In this document: in pieces, positions 25,720 to 34,133 of the stretch | Position numbering within the stretch: position 1 is the stretch's first letter | Layout: every line of letters starts with the position of its first letter | Origin: Methanosarcina sp. Ant1 | GTDB taxonomy: Archaea; Halobacteriota; Methanosarcinia; Methanosarcinales; Methanosarcinaceae | NCBI GenBank assembly: GCA_001714685.2 | Contig: MDTP02000068.1 | Span: forward strand, 1 to 34,133 | Reading direction: 5' to 3' | Length of the DNA: 34,133 nucleotides | Program-made: the position numbers and the translations under genes | Notes under the pieces: model-generated | What the model was told of the DNA's origin: nothing | Seen by the model: the letters and a program-made list of their open reading frames with translations, nothing else | Databases searched by the model: none

Positions 25720-26178
25720 TCAGTTACATTTTTTTGCTTTTTTTGCTTTTTTTATATATGCCCAGATCTCATCAATCTCTACGCTCTTAAGGTCAAGGTT
25801 TCTGATGAAATAATTTGTAACTTCTTTTGAATTAGTTCCTGCAATCTCTACCCATTTGCAAATTGTGTTTTTACTATGTCCAGTAGCTCTTGCAACTCCA
25901 CGAATACTTCCTTTTTCAGGGATCATAGCCAATGTCCTTAGAACTTCTTCATCAGAAGTATTGAGTCCAAAAAAAACTGTATCCTTTGTTTCACTAAAAC
26001 AAGATTTGCAGGTTTTACATTTAAGAAGCGCATGATTATTTTTACCATATCTTTCTTTAAGGACTACATTCTCGTGATTTTTAATTCCATAATCAGGACA
26101 ATCTTTATTCCAGCAACAAAACTGTGAGAAATCTATTTCAGAAGTAATTTCAAGCCCCCCAAATAATAATAGGATCCG
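25720..26178 (-). pseudogene. IS1-family transposase fragment
   Basis: The minus-strand frame is open over 152 codons. It reads DFSQFCCWNKDCPDYGIKNHENVVL as the zinc region (given here only by its C-C...C and CKTCKSC cysteines), then GLNTSDEEVLRTLAMIPEKG, RGVARATGHSKNTICKWV as the helix-turn-helix, and VEIDEIWAYIKK with the first catalytic Asp. That is the N-terminal half of an archaeal IS1-type transposase. After it the frame runs into an AAAAAAAGC microrepeat and stops, so the remaining catalytic residues are missing. No clear initiator codon or terminal repeats are seen. It is a dead remnant. Confidence 0.82.
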
Positions 26179-26739
26179 CTATATATAAAAATAAGTCAAT
26201 AACTTGGGGACACGACTCGTTTTTTATTTTGAGAAATTTACGGTTCCTAGTAATGTTTGATACCATCTCGAAGCAGCTTGAATGTCATCTCCTGCATTTC
26301 GGATACGAAAAACTTTTTAAGGCAACTATAGATTAAACTGTGAGTTTCTCTGTGGTACTTATTTCGAACTTAATAGCTTAAGGCCGAACCCTAATTTTTC
26401 TTCAGGAAAATGGCCTTTAAGGTACTATTAAGTCCTAAAGGAAAGCTTCTCGGAAGAGTGCTACAACCATCACTTATCAAGACATAAACGTAACCTGAGT
26501 TTAACCAGATAGTCCCAATAGTATAACTATATATACATGAAACTTATTAACCAGAACATCCCTATGTAAAAGTCTTAAACTAGCTCCTGCAGTTTGAGCT
26601 GATTTATGAATATTTTAAGTTTATCAAGATTAATTCATTGTCAAAACTTATCCATTGTCAAGATTATATCTATTTACCTATTACGATTCTTCCGTATTTG
26701 AATGAATAATTATTATTGAACCTGAATGGTGAGGACAAC
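26179..26739. other. Intergenic region before the DUF106 gene
   Basis: About 560 bases without a gene, AT-rich, with weak repeats such as AAACTTATCCATTGTCAAGATTA-type near 26620-26670 (TTGTCAA and ATCCATTGTCAA recur). The promoter of the DUF106-cmk pair should lie near its end. Nothing else is recognised. Confidence 0.4.
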
Positions 26740-27360
26740 TTGGTTTCAGAGACATTAAAAAAGCAGATAGATCGATTTCTGCTGGTTTTCGGTTTTTCCC
26801 TTATGTTCGGAATAATGATCCTCGGAGAGGGCTTCAGGGATTCTGTCGGAAAAGCGGTCGGGATTTTAATGAATCCCATACTTGCTGTGGTTGGACAGGG
26901 GAATTTCCATCTGATCCTTCTAGTAATGGCGGCTATTACCGCTGGTTACGCATCCCTTATCCAGAAGTACACAATCGACTGGGATCTCATGAGGAATACC
27001 CAGGAGCGCATGAAGGTTTTCCAGAAAGAGTTCAGGGAGGCGCAGCTTTCCCAGAACACCTATATGCTGAAAAAGCTTGAGGACCAGCGCAAGGATATGA
27101 TGGAAGATCAGATGAAGATGTCCAAACAGCAGTTCAAGCCCATGGCCTATATCAGTATCATTTCCATTCCTATCTTCATGTGGGCTTACTACTACATTAG
27201 CGGTCACGGGTCTGCCGCCATGGTTTTCCCCTTCTGGGGCGAACAGCTGCTTACCACTACGGCTTTTGGTCCTTTTCAGCACTGGATCTACTGGTACTTT
27301 ATCTCCTCTCTCGGAATCAGCCAGCTTATTAGAAAGGCATTGAATATCGGTGGGGTCTGA
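26740..27360 (+). CDS. DUF106 / EMC3-TMCO1-type membrane protein insertase
   Basis: Archaeal DUF106 proteins belong to the Oxa1/YidC superfamily with EMC3 and TMCO1, and help insert proteins into the membrane. The protein has an N-terminal membrane segment, a second one (about LILLVMAAITAGYASLI), a charged coiled-coil (MRNTQERMKVFQKEFREAQ; MMEDQMKMSKQQ) typical of the family, and two C-terminal segments (PMAYISIISIPIFMWAYYYI; WIYWYFISSLGISQLI). The TTG at 26740 is preferred over the TTG at 26716, because GGTGAGG lies six bases before it. Its stop overlaps the cmk start (TGATG), showing translational coupling. In many archaea it follows secY and adk; here the upstream side is the accessory stretch. 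Confidence 0.88.
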   Translation: MVSETLKKQIDRFLLVFGFSLMFGIMILGEGFRDSVGKAVGILMNPILAVVGQGNFHLILLVMAAITAGYASLIQKYTIDWDLMRNTQERMKVFQKEFREAQLSQNTYMLKKLEDQRKDMMEDQMKMSKQQFKPMAYISIISIPIFMWAYYYISGHGSAAMVFPFWGEQLLTTTAFGPFQHWIYWYFISSLGISQLIRKALNIGGV

Positions 27361-27902
27361 TGCAAATAACAGTAAGCGGGCTTCCCGGGAGTGGGACGAC
27401 AACCATCTCAAGGCTTCTGGCCGAATACTACGAACTTGAATTAATCTCATCGGGCGAAATTTTTAGGAGAATGGCTAAAGAGAAAAGAATGAACCTTGCG
27501 GAATTCGGTGCTATGGCTGAGAAAGACCCTTCAATTGACCTAGCTATCGATAAAAATCAGAGAGCTATCATCCGCAGTCAGGATAATCTCGTTCTTGAAA
27601 GCCGGCTTGCAGGCCATATGGCTGCAGGAGTCCCGAATGTGCTAAAAATCTGGATAAAGGCCCCATTACCGGTTCGTGTGAAACGCATTCAGAGACGGGA
27701 GAAATCAGCGTCTTTTGATGAAGAGTTCAAAAAAACGGTTCTAAGGGAAAAATCCGAGGCACTTCGTTATATTAACTATTACAATATTGACATTGGGGAC
27801 CTCTCCATTTACGACATTGTTATTGATTCTGAAAAGTGGAGCCAATATCAAACTCTGGATATCCTTAGAGTTGCTATCGATTCCCTTATCGGGCCACAGT
27901 GA
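27360..27902 (+). CDS. cmk: Cytidylate kinase
   Basis: It phosphorylates CMP and dCMP with ATP in pyrimidine salvage. The 180-residue archaeal short form has the P-loop GLPGSGTTT at 7-15, the NMP-binding part ISSGEIFRRMAKE, LESRLAGHMA and the lid region RVKRIQRREK. The ATG overlaps the stop codon of the DUF106 gene by one base. The pairing with the insertase gene and cbf5 downstream is usual in archaea. Confidence 0.94.
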   Translation: MQITVSGLPGSGTTTISRLLAEYYELELISSGEIFRRMAKEKRMNLAEFGAMAEKDPSIDLAIDKNQRAIIRSQDNLVLESRLAGHMAAGVPNVLKIWIKAPLPVRVKRIQRREKSASFDEEFKKTVLREKSEALRYINYYNIDIGDLSIYDIVIDSEKWSQYQTLDILRVAIDSLIGPQ

Positions 27903-28286
27903 TTTCCAGTCCTATGCCTATTAAAACTGGAGTACCTATTATACAAAGCGTAGAGTTTTATCTGCCTGAACCTGATATATGATGTACTTACTGGATATCC
28001 GAGTCCTTCACGATCAATTTCTGTATTAGAAATATCGATGTCCGTATTAGAAATATCGATGTCCGTATTAGAAATGTCGATGTCCATATTAGAAATAGTA
28101 ATCATAGGGGTCTCCAGTAATCTTTGCTACATCAGGTACAGGGCACCATGAAGATATTCAGAATTGTGTTGTCCTTTTACTAAACATTGCCGTGATTTCC
28201 CGGTTGTTTCAAACTATCACTAACGTTTCATTTTATTACAATCTTCTATCTGAATTTATAAACTAACTCAGGAGTCTTGAAAAACC
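27903..28286 (+). other. Intergenic region between cmk and cbf5 with 21-bp repeat
   Basis: The region holds a tandem repeat at 28023-28103: three 21-base units of GTATTAGAAATATCGATGTCC and a partial fourth. Elsewhere there is no gene. AGGAG lies 13 bases before the cbf5 ATG. No terminator is obvious, so cbf5 may be co-transcribed with cmk or have its own promoter. Confidence 0.6.
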
Positions 28287-29303
28287 ATGTCATCCGCCGG
28301 CAAGTTGCCCTCAGAAATTGAAAGAACTCTGGTCCGGAAGTCCGGCGCCTGGACAAACCCTTCTTACGGTTGTTATCCGGAAAAGCGCCCTATCCTTGAC
28401 TATATCGAAAAAGGAGTGGTGAATATTGATAAACCCAAAGGGCCCACAAGTCACGAGGTTGCAGCCTGGATCAAAAATATCCTTGGAGTGAATACGGCAG
28501 GGCATGCAGGTTCTCTTGATCCCAAGGTTACAGGGCTTTTACCTACTCTTCTAGGAAAGGCTACAAAGGCTGTCCCGGCTCTGCGCCTTTCAGGAAAAGA
28601 ATACGTCTGCCTTATGAAGCTTCACAGGGAAATGCCTCCAAAACTTGTTCGGAAGGTCTGTGAGGAATTTTCAGGCCCTATCTACCAGGTGCCTCCTATC
28701 AAATCCGCTGTAAAGCGCGTCCTCAGGATAAGGACAATCTATTATCTTGAAGTGCTTGAAATCGCGGGCAGCTCGGTTCTCTTTCGCGTAGGATGCGAGG
28801 CAGGAACTTACATCAGGAAACTCTGCCACGATATCGGGCTAGCTTTAGGCTGCGGTGGGCACATGCAAGAACTCAGGAGGACGAAAGCAGGCCCTTTTAC
28901 CGAGAGAACCCTTGTGACCTTACAGGATCTGAAAGATGCATATGTATTCTGGAAGGAAGATGGGGATGAATCAGAACTCAGGAGGGTGATAAGGCCTATG
29001 GAATCAGCTGTCTCTCACCTACCCAGGATTCTCCTGCGGGACAGTGCGGTAGATGCCGTCTGTTCTGGAGCTTATCTTGCTGTTCCGGGTATTACAAGCG
29101 TGGATTCAAATCTTACGAAAGGTGATATTGTCGCGCTATTTACCCTTAAAGGTGAGCTCGTAGCCCTCGCAAAAGCTGAGATGAACACGGAGGAGATTCT
29201 CAAAGCCTCTACGGGTCTTGCAGCTACTCCTGTTAGAATTATGATAAAGATAGGAACTTATCCTAAAGGTTGGACTAAAAAAGAAGATGAGGTTAAGCTC
29301 TAA
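28287..29303 (+). CDS. cbf5: tRNA/rRNA pseudouridine synthase Cbf5
   Basis: Cbf5 is the catalytic subunit of the H/ACA ribonucleoprotein that converts uridine to pseudouridine in rRNA, and it also modifies U55 of tRNA. The 338-residue protein has the TruB-family motif HAGSLDPKVTG with catalytic D78, the basic segment GTYIRKLCHDIG, and a C-terminal PUA domain (LLRDSAVDAVCSGAYLAVPG to the end). An N-terminal extension of about 40 residues (Pro/Arg-rich, ending DYIEKGVVNIDKP) is usual in archaea. It lies upstream of tRNA-Ser and the ribosomal protein genes. Confidence 0.97.
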   Translation: MSSAGKLPSEIERTLVRKSGAWTNPSYGCYPEKRPILDYIEKGVVNIDKPKGPTSHEVAAWIKNILGVNTAGHAGSLDPKVTGLLPTLLGKATKAVPALRLSGKEYVCLMKLHREMPPKLVRKVCEEFSGPIYQVPPIKSAVKRVLRIRTIYYLEVLEIAGSSVLFRVGCEAGTYIRKLCHDIGLALGCGGHMQELRRTKAGPFTERTLVTLQDLKDAYVFWKEDGDESELRRVIRPMESAVSHLPRILLRDSAVDAVCSGAYLAVPGITSVDSNLTKGDIVALFTLKGELVALAKAEMNTEEILKASTGLAATPVRIMIKIGTYPKGWTKKEDEVKL

Positions 29304-29343
29304 CCTTTAAAATTCTTTTTATGCCAACGGTCTTAGAATAAGG

Positions 29344-29351
29344 TTTATATA
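29344..29351 (+). promoter_or_regulatory. TATA box of tRNA-Ser
   Basis: TTTATATA, preceded by a purine run (AAGG) that could be the BRE, lies about 45 bases before the tRNA. Transcription would start near 29375, giving a short 5' leader removed by RNase P. Confidence 0.6.
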
Positions 29352-29392
29352 TCACTATTCCTTTATGGTATAGGTCGTGCCATACGCTTTGT

Positions 29393-29475
29393 GCCGAGGT
29401 AGTCTAGTGGTAGGGCGCAAGCCTGGAAAGCTTGTGGGGCTTAGCCCCTCGGGAGTTCGAATCTCCCCCTCGGCG
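29393..29475 (+). tRNA. tRNA-Ser(GGA)
   Basis: The acceptor stem GCCGAGG pairs with CCTCGGC, followed by discriminator G. The anticodon arm is CAAGC-CTGGAAA-GCTTG with anticodon GGA. The long variable arm (GGGGCTTAGCCCC) marks a class II tRNA, and the T arm is GGGAGTTCGAATCTCCC. The CCA end is not encoded. Confidence 0.97.
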
Positions 29476-29767
29476 TCAGACTTTTCTTAATTCAAAATGC
29501 AAGTTTCTCAGTATTTTTATTTATATACTTCAGTGTTTTTCTCAATATATCTTCAATAATTTTTCCTTTCCATCTTGCTGGAAATCCATATGAATAGGAA
29601 CGCGAGTGCAGATAACCTTATATATCGGCAGCTTCATGTAAAAGAACTCATCAGTATATGCTGTAAAGAAGCTCCTTTAGAGAGCTGCTCCTGGTTTTTC
29701 GCGTATTCTTTAAGGGTATTCGATCAGGGGCTACAGGATGCTGTATGCACTCCATTGGAGGAAGTAT
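29476..29767 (+). promoter_or_regulatory. Leader and promoter of the rps13 operon
   Basis: CTTATATA at 29617-29624 is a TATA box that would start transcription near 29648, leaving a leader of about 120 bases. The stretch past the tRNA is T-rich and may end the tRNA transcript. The short frame in this region is not considered real. Confidence 0.5.
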
Positions 29768-30226
29768 ATGGTAGAAGAAAAAAATAACGAAGAATTAAGG
29801 CATCTTGTTCGGATTATGAATACCGACTTACAGGGGGCAAAGCCAGTACAGTACGCTCTTACAGGTCTCCCTGGTATAGGGAGGCGCACTGCAATATTAC
29901 TTGCAAGGGGCGCAGGGGTAAGCCCGACTGCTATACTTGGATATCTGCCAGATGAAGACGTGGCAAAACTCGACGATGCAATCGGAACGTTTGAGGACAT
30001 TGTCCCTAGCTGGATGTTGAACCGACAGAAAGACATGACAACTGGACAGGACAAGCACCTTCTCGGAACGGATATCGTACTTACTTTCAGGGAAGACATT
30101 AACACCCTGAAGAAGATACGTGCTTACAGAGGTCTCAGGCACGAAAGAGGCCTTAAGGTAAGGGGTCAGAGAACAAAGTCCACAGGCCGCCGCGGATCAA
30201 CTGTCGGTGTCAGCAGGAAGAAGTGA
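29768..30226 (+). CDS. rps13: Small ribosomal subunit protein uS13
   Basis: uS13 sits in the head of the small subunit and contacts the P-site tRNA and the large subunit. The ATG at 29768 follows GGAGG at normal spacing; an upstream in-frame ATG at 29738 would place that site within the gene. The 152-residue product has the helix-hairpin-helix-like [15 protein letters not shown], the archaeal extension, and the basic end [20 protein letters not shown]. It starts the rps13-rps4-rps11 set. Confidence 0.97.
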   Translation: MVEEKNNEELRHLVRIMNTDLQGAKPVQYALTGLPGIGRRTAILLARGAGVSPTAILGYLPDEDVAKLDDAIGTFEDIVPSWMLNRQKDMTTGQDKHLLGTDIVLTFREDINTLKKIRAYRGLRHERGLKVRGQRTKSTGRRGSTVGVSRKK

Positions 30227-30247
30227 TTTTCCGGTTAGGTGATTTAA

Positions 30248-31284
<1,037 letters not shown>

Positions 31285-31295
31285 GAGAATTGTTC

Positions 31296-31324
31296 AGAGA
31301 ATTCTTCAAAAATTCTCTTTTTTT
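31296..31324 (+). terminator. Terminator-like hairpin between rps11 and rpoD
   Basis: AGAGAATT pairs with AATTCTCT around CTTCAAA, and seven T follow. TTATAAAAT at 31332-31340 just downstream could be a separate promoter for rpoD, placing its start very close to the ATG. Confidence 0.5.
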
Positions 31325-31359
31325 GAATGCATTATAAAATATAAGGGAAATTAAGGCAT

Positions 31360-32160
31360 ATGACGATGGAAGTAGACATTCTGGAGTTATCGGACAGATC
31401 TGCAAAATTCGTGCTTTCCAAGATTAGCACGTCTTTTGCTAACGGCATTCGCCGTGCCATGATCGCGGATGTACCAACTCTTGCGATTGAATACGTGAAC
31501 CTCTACGACAATACCTCGGTACTCTATGATGAGCAGCTGGCTCTCCGTATGTCCTTAATCCCGCTCGTAACGGATTTAGAGACGTATGTGCCACAGGCAG
31601 AGTGCGATGTATGCAACGGAGAGGGCTGTCCTGCCTGCGAGGTCTCTCTGACTCTGAGTGCGGAAGGTCCAGGGATTGTCCATTCAAGCGACCTTGTCTC
31701 TTCTGACCCGAAGATCCAGCCAGCAGATCCTAATATACCTATTGTTGAGCTGAAAAAAGGGCAAAAACTCGTACTTGAGGCTATTGCCCATATGGGCTAC
31801 GGTAGAGATAGCGTTAAGTGGCAAGCAGGTATAGCCTGCGGTTACAAGAATGTGCCTATCATAAACATTGAAAAATGTGATGCATGCGGACACTGTGCAG
31901 CAGAATGCCCAAAAAGTATCATACGGCTCGAAGGAACAGGGGCAAGAGTTGCTGAGGACGATGTCCTTAAATGTTCTATCTGCAGGCTCTGTGAGAAGGT
32001 CTGTGATATTAACGCAATAAAAATCGACTTCGATGAAAATGCTTTTGTGTTTACCATGGAGTCCGATGGTTCTTATACAGCTAAAGACCTTGCCCTGAAC
32101 GCGGCAGACGTGATTAAAGGTAAAGCTGAAGAAATATTATACATACTGGACCAGCTCTGA
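31360..32160 (+). CDS. rpoD: DNA-directed RNA polymerase subunit D with two 4Fe-4S motifs
   Basis: Subunit D (Rpo3) pairs with L to form the assembly platform of archaeal RNA polymerase, as alpha does in bacteria. The 266-residue protein has SFANGIRRAMIADVPTLAIE and the C-terminal dimerisation helix. A ferredoxin-like insert holds two complete clusters: C173-C176-C179-C183 and C205-C208-C211-C215. A further CxxC pair of pairs lies at C82, C85, C90 and C93. Methanosarcina D subunits are known to bind two clusters, linked to assembly with L. The second ATG (31366) has AAGG at better spacing than the first and may be the real start. Confidence 0.96.
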   Translation: MTMEVDILELSDRSAKFVLSKISTSFANGIRRAMIADVPTLAIEYVNLYDNTSVLYDEQLALRMSLIPLVTDLETYVPQAECDVCNGEGCPACEVSLTLSAEGPGIVHSSDLVSSDPKIQPADPNIPIVELKKGQKLVLEAIAHMGYGRDSVKWQAGIACGYKNVPIINIEKCDACGHCAAECPKSIIRLEGTGARVAEDDVLKCSICRLCEKVCDINAIKIDFDENAFVFTMESDGSYTAKDLALNAADVIKGKAEEILYILDQL

Positions 32161-32416
32161 TCACCTACACTCAGATGCAGGCCCAAATCTACTTTTTTTG
32201 AAATCAAGTCTTCTCAATTTGAAAAGCTTCAATATACTAATATTTTCCTGAAACTTCTTTATGCCTGAATACCTCAGGAATCTTTTTGCTTTATCGGGAA
32301 TCTTCTAAAAATTATTATCAGTGACCTTCCTGACTCGAAATGTTTATATATTATCCATGATATTGTGAGGGAGTGCAAGGCGCAAAGCGCGCACAGATAT
32401 CACAGTAAAACAAGAT
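32161..32416 (+). promoter_or_regulatory. Promoter and leader of tRNA-Leu copy 1
   Basis: TTTATATATTA at 32343-32352 is a TATA box predicting a start near 32370. The leader then forms GTGC/GCAC and GCGC/GCGC stacked stems at 32373-32394 within a TGTGA/TCACA pair, before the tRNA at 32417. The earlier part is T-rich and probably ends the rpoD transcript. Confidence 0.55.
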
Positions 32417-32504
32417 GCGAGGGTTGCCCAGCCAGGTCAAAGGCGATAGGTTGAGGGCCTATTCTTGTAGGAGTTCGTGGGTTCGAATCCCATCCCTCGC
32501 ACCA
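32417..32504 (+). tRNA. tRNA-Leu(GAG), copy 1, CCA encoded
   Basis: The acceptor stem GCGAGGG pairs with CCCTCGC, followed by discriminator A and an encoded CCA. The anticodon arm is ATAGG-TTGAGGG-CCTAT with anticodon GAG. A long variable arm and GGGTTCGAATCCC T arm are present. It differs from copy 2 only by a compensated base pair in the anticodon stem and by the CCA. Confidence 0.97.
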
Positions 32505-32597
32505 AGTTTCTTAATCTTTTAACTTCAAGCTTTCACTCATCTCTATACCTTCTTTTTGCAAGGGTTTTCAAGGTTCTTTAATTTACTATATCGTTAT

Positions 32598-32682
32598 GCG
32601 AGGGTTGCCCAGCCAGGTCAAAGGCGCTAGGTTGAGGGCCTAGTCTTGTAGGAGTTCGTGGGTTCGAATCCCATCCCTCGCA
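32598..32682 (+). tRNA. tRNA-Leu(GAG), copy 2
   Basis: Identical to copy 1 except that the anticodon stem is CTAGG/CCTAG rather than ATAGG/CCTAT, and CCA is not encoded (the discriminator A is followed by CTC). It lies 93 bases after copy 1, with a weak TATA-like TTACTATAT before it; the two may also be read as one transcript. Confidence 0.97.
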
Positions 32683-32768
32683 CTCTTCTTTGGGGTAATA
32701 GGTATCTCGATTTTTTTGTACGCTAATGCAGATTTCATGCACAACCGTGTTTTTCCAAAAGTTATCTT

Positions 32769-32903
32769 AAGGAGCTGATCCCAAAACTCATAATTACTTC
32801 TCTGAATTCAGAATTTTTAATTATCTATCGAGCTTCCGCTTATGAAAATGGTTCCAAAATGTTACTAATGTAAAAATAAGGTTGGTTTTGGGATGAACTC
32901 CTT
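32769..32903. mobile_element. 135-bp element with 20-bp imperfect terminal inverted repeats
   Basis: AAGGAGCTGATCCCAAAACT at the left end matches the reverse complement of the right end (GTTTTGGGATGAACTCCTT) with few mismatches. The inside is AT-rich and has no gene. This is the form of a MITE or IS remnant, of a different family from the 160-bp elements nearby. Clear target duplications were not found. Confidence 0.55.
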
Positions 32904-33008
32904 ATATAAAAATAAACAGATCACATAATATATATAGAAGCTCTAAATCAATGCTACGAATAGTGCTCATGAATATCTAATCGTGTTACATTTTTCGCTT
33001 CATTAATC

Positions 33009-33168
33009 GAGAGCGTCGTAAAAGTCTATTTGATTCTACAAATAGGATAAATTGATCCTTAATAAGGTAGCAATTGCCTGAATTTAATGTAAAAATTTTA
33101 TATCCATATTTAAAGTCAACGTTCAGATTATCCAATTGTAGAATTGCTTTGACTTTTACGACGCTCTC
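33009..33168 (+). mobile_element. 160-bp MITE, copy 1
   Basis: It begins GAGAGCGTCGTAAAAGTC and ends with the exact reverse complement of these 18 bases; the similarity continues after a short mismatch into ATTCTACAA. TAATC is duplicated on both sides (33004-33008 and 33169-33173). There is no gene inside. The copy 2 sequence differs at about five positions. A transposase of the parent IS must lie elsewhere in the genome; 5-6-bp duplications would suit the IS1634 family, but this is only a possibility. Confidence 0.93.
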
Positions 33169-33873
33169 TAATCATGTCGACGCAAAATTTTTTAGTTTCT
33201 AATGCTACTCGAAGACTAAGGACTTCTGGGTTCAATATCATATCATTATTAACACTAATTATTTTATTAAAAACTGATAGCCACGGAATAGCATCTCTAA
33301 TTGTTGGAGCTTTCGGGTGTGAATTATGTATATGGCATCCTTTTATCGATTCGGCAGGTATCAGTTCAATATTATCGATAAAATGATTATTTACATTATT
33401 AAAATAATCATGAGATACTTGTGTATACATCGTCCTAAAATCTACAACGAAGCCGATATACTTCTGATATAATGGGTAATCTTTAATTAGATAATCCCAA
33501 AATTCTTTCATCTGTATGCCATTTGATATCACATGATCGGTTCTATTTTCAATGAGAATTATTGGCTTTACTTCAAATTCGTCTTTAAAGTTATTAAATA
33601 ATTTAATAGCAGATTCAGCAATATATTGGTATGTATTAGGCTTTTTTCCGGGATGGATTTCTATCATAGTAGGAGGTAATCCCATATGCCTAGAAATATC
33701 GATACTCATCTTTATAAATTGATTTACCCATTGTTCATTATACCATTTTAAATTGCATTTAGAGTCTAAAGCAGGCTCAGTATGAAAAATATATTTTATA
33801 TCTCTTGGAAGTTTATCTTCTTTCAAATACAATTTATTAATGGCTTCTTTATTTAGAAATTCACACTTACTTA

Positions 33874-34033
33874 GAGAGCGTCGCAAAAGTCAAAGAAATT
33901 CTACAATTGGATAATCTGAACGTTGACTTTAAATATGGATATAAAATTTTTACATAAAATTCAGGCAATTGCTACCTTATTAAGGATAAATTTATCCTTT
34001 TTGTAGAATCAAATAGACTTTTACGACGCTCTC
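33874..34033 (-). mobile_element. 160-bp MITE, copy 2 (inverted)
   Basis: The same 160-bp element as copy 1 in the opposite orientation, about 97 percent identical by eye. TACTTA is duplicated on both sides (33868-33873 and 34034-34039). One base in one terminal repeat differs (GCGTCGC instead of GCGTCGT). It interrupts the same TIM-barrel gene near its 5' side. Confidence 0.93.
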
Positions 34034-34133
34034 TACTTAATCCTAAAAACTCGGTTTCATTTTTTTTGACAAAATTAGCAGGTATCTCTACGAAGTCAAA
34101 ACTATATTGTTTTGCTTTTTCCCATCGATTAAG

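Larger units (their letters stand above)
32954..34133 (-). pseudogene. TIM-barrel (xylose-isomerase-like) gene broken by two MITEs, partial
   Basis: Three minus-strand pieces (34133-34034, 33873-33169 and 33008-32954) join in one frame once two 160-bp elements and one copy of each target duplication are removed. The joints then read FLGLS-KCEFLNKE and FCVDMI-NEAKNV, and the protein ends IHEHYS. The gene begins outside the window. FDFVEIPANF, IEIHPG, ILIENRTD, FVVDFRT and GCHIHNSHP place Glu, Asp and His at strand ends, as in sugar-phosphate isomerase or AP-endonuclease-like TIM barrels; the substrate is unknown. Apart from the insertions there are no stops, so the damage is recent. The long frame between the elements borrows its first and last residues from MITE sequence. 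Confidence 0.88.

Noticed and set aside
25588-25830. 80-codon plus-strand frame opposite the IS1 fragment
   Set aside because: Its second half is antisense to transposase sequence and its phenylalanine/cysteine runs come from the AAAAAAAGC microrepeat.
29575-29787. 70-codon frame before rps13
   Set aside because: It overlaps the rps13 promoter and start in another frame and lacks any family or ribosome binding site.
33128-33886. Complete 252-residue gene
   Set aside because: Its first and last residues come from the two MITEs; the true frame continues on the far side of each element.

Overview
This window looks like chromosome of a methanogenic archaeon of the genus Methanosarcina. It encodes methanogenesis marker protein 11, the methanopterin enzyme MptE, an archaeal RNA polymerase subunit D carrying two ferredoxin-type cysteine clusters, and the archaeal gene order uS13-uS4-uS11-rpoD next to cbf5, cmk and the DUF106 membrane insertase. 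TATA-type promoters, GGAGGT-type ribosome binding sites, long AT-rich intergenic stretches and many short intergenic tandem repeats fit that genus. I did not assign a species.

Layout. 1-5 kb, minus strand: an IorA-like thiamine-diphosphate protein without its ferredoxin domain, methanogenesis marker 11, a decayed FMN-reductase-type flavoprotein gene, and radC. 5-8.6 kb, plus strand: a MobB-MoaE fusion and mobA (molybdopterin cofactor assembly), then cysS. 8.6-12.4 kb: a winged-helix regulator with a cysteine-rich middle, a 39-residue CxxC/CxxC protein behind a palindromic promoter, and a TnpB (IS200/IS605-type) gene carrying two low-complexity insertions. 12-21.4 kb, plus strand: a 20-copy 11-bp tandem repeat, a long U32 protein with an internal duplication, a multi-pass membrane protein, a small Sm-like protein, ileS and mptE.

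21.4-26.7 kb is an accessory stretch and the most unusual part. Three tandem units of about 0.85 kb each end in a very short gene for a Gly/Cys/Trp-rich peptide (52, 28 and 68 residues) that shares a C-G-C-G core. Each gene is preceded by the same promoter, a 200-290-base leader, a stem-loop whose pairing is kept although the stem sequence differs in unit 2, and a nearly identical ribosome binding site. Unit 2 is preceded by a broken copy of the mptE 3' end, so at least one step was a tandem duplication that included the neighbouring gene. Downstream lie a possible 140-base multi-branched RNA with its own TATA box and an IS1-family transposase fragment.

26.7-32.7 kb is the conserved information-processing block: DUF106 insertase, cmk, cbf5, tRNA-Ser(GGA), rps13, rps4, rps11, rpoD and two tRNA-Leu(GAG) genes. 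The last 1.2 kb holds a TIM-barrel gene disrupted twice by the same 160-bp MITE in opposite orientations. The target duplications allow the original reading frame to be rebuilt exactly.
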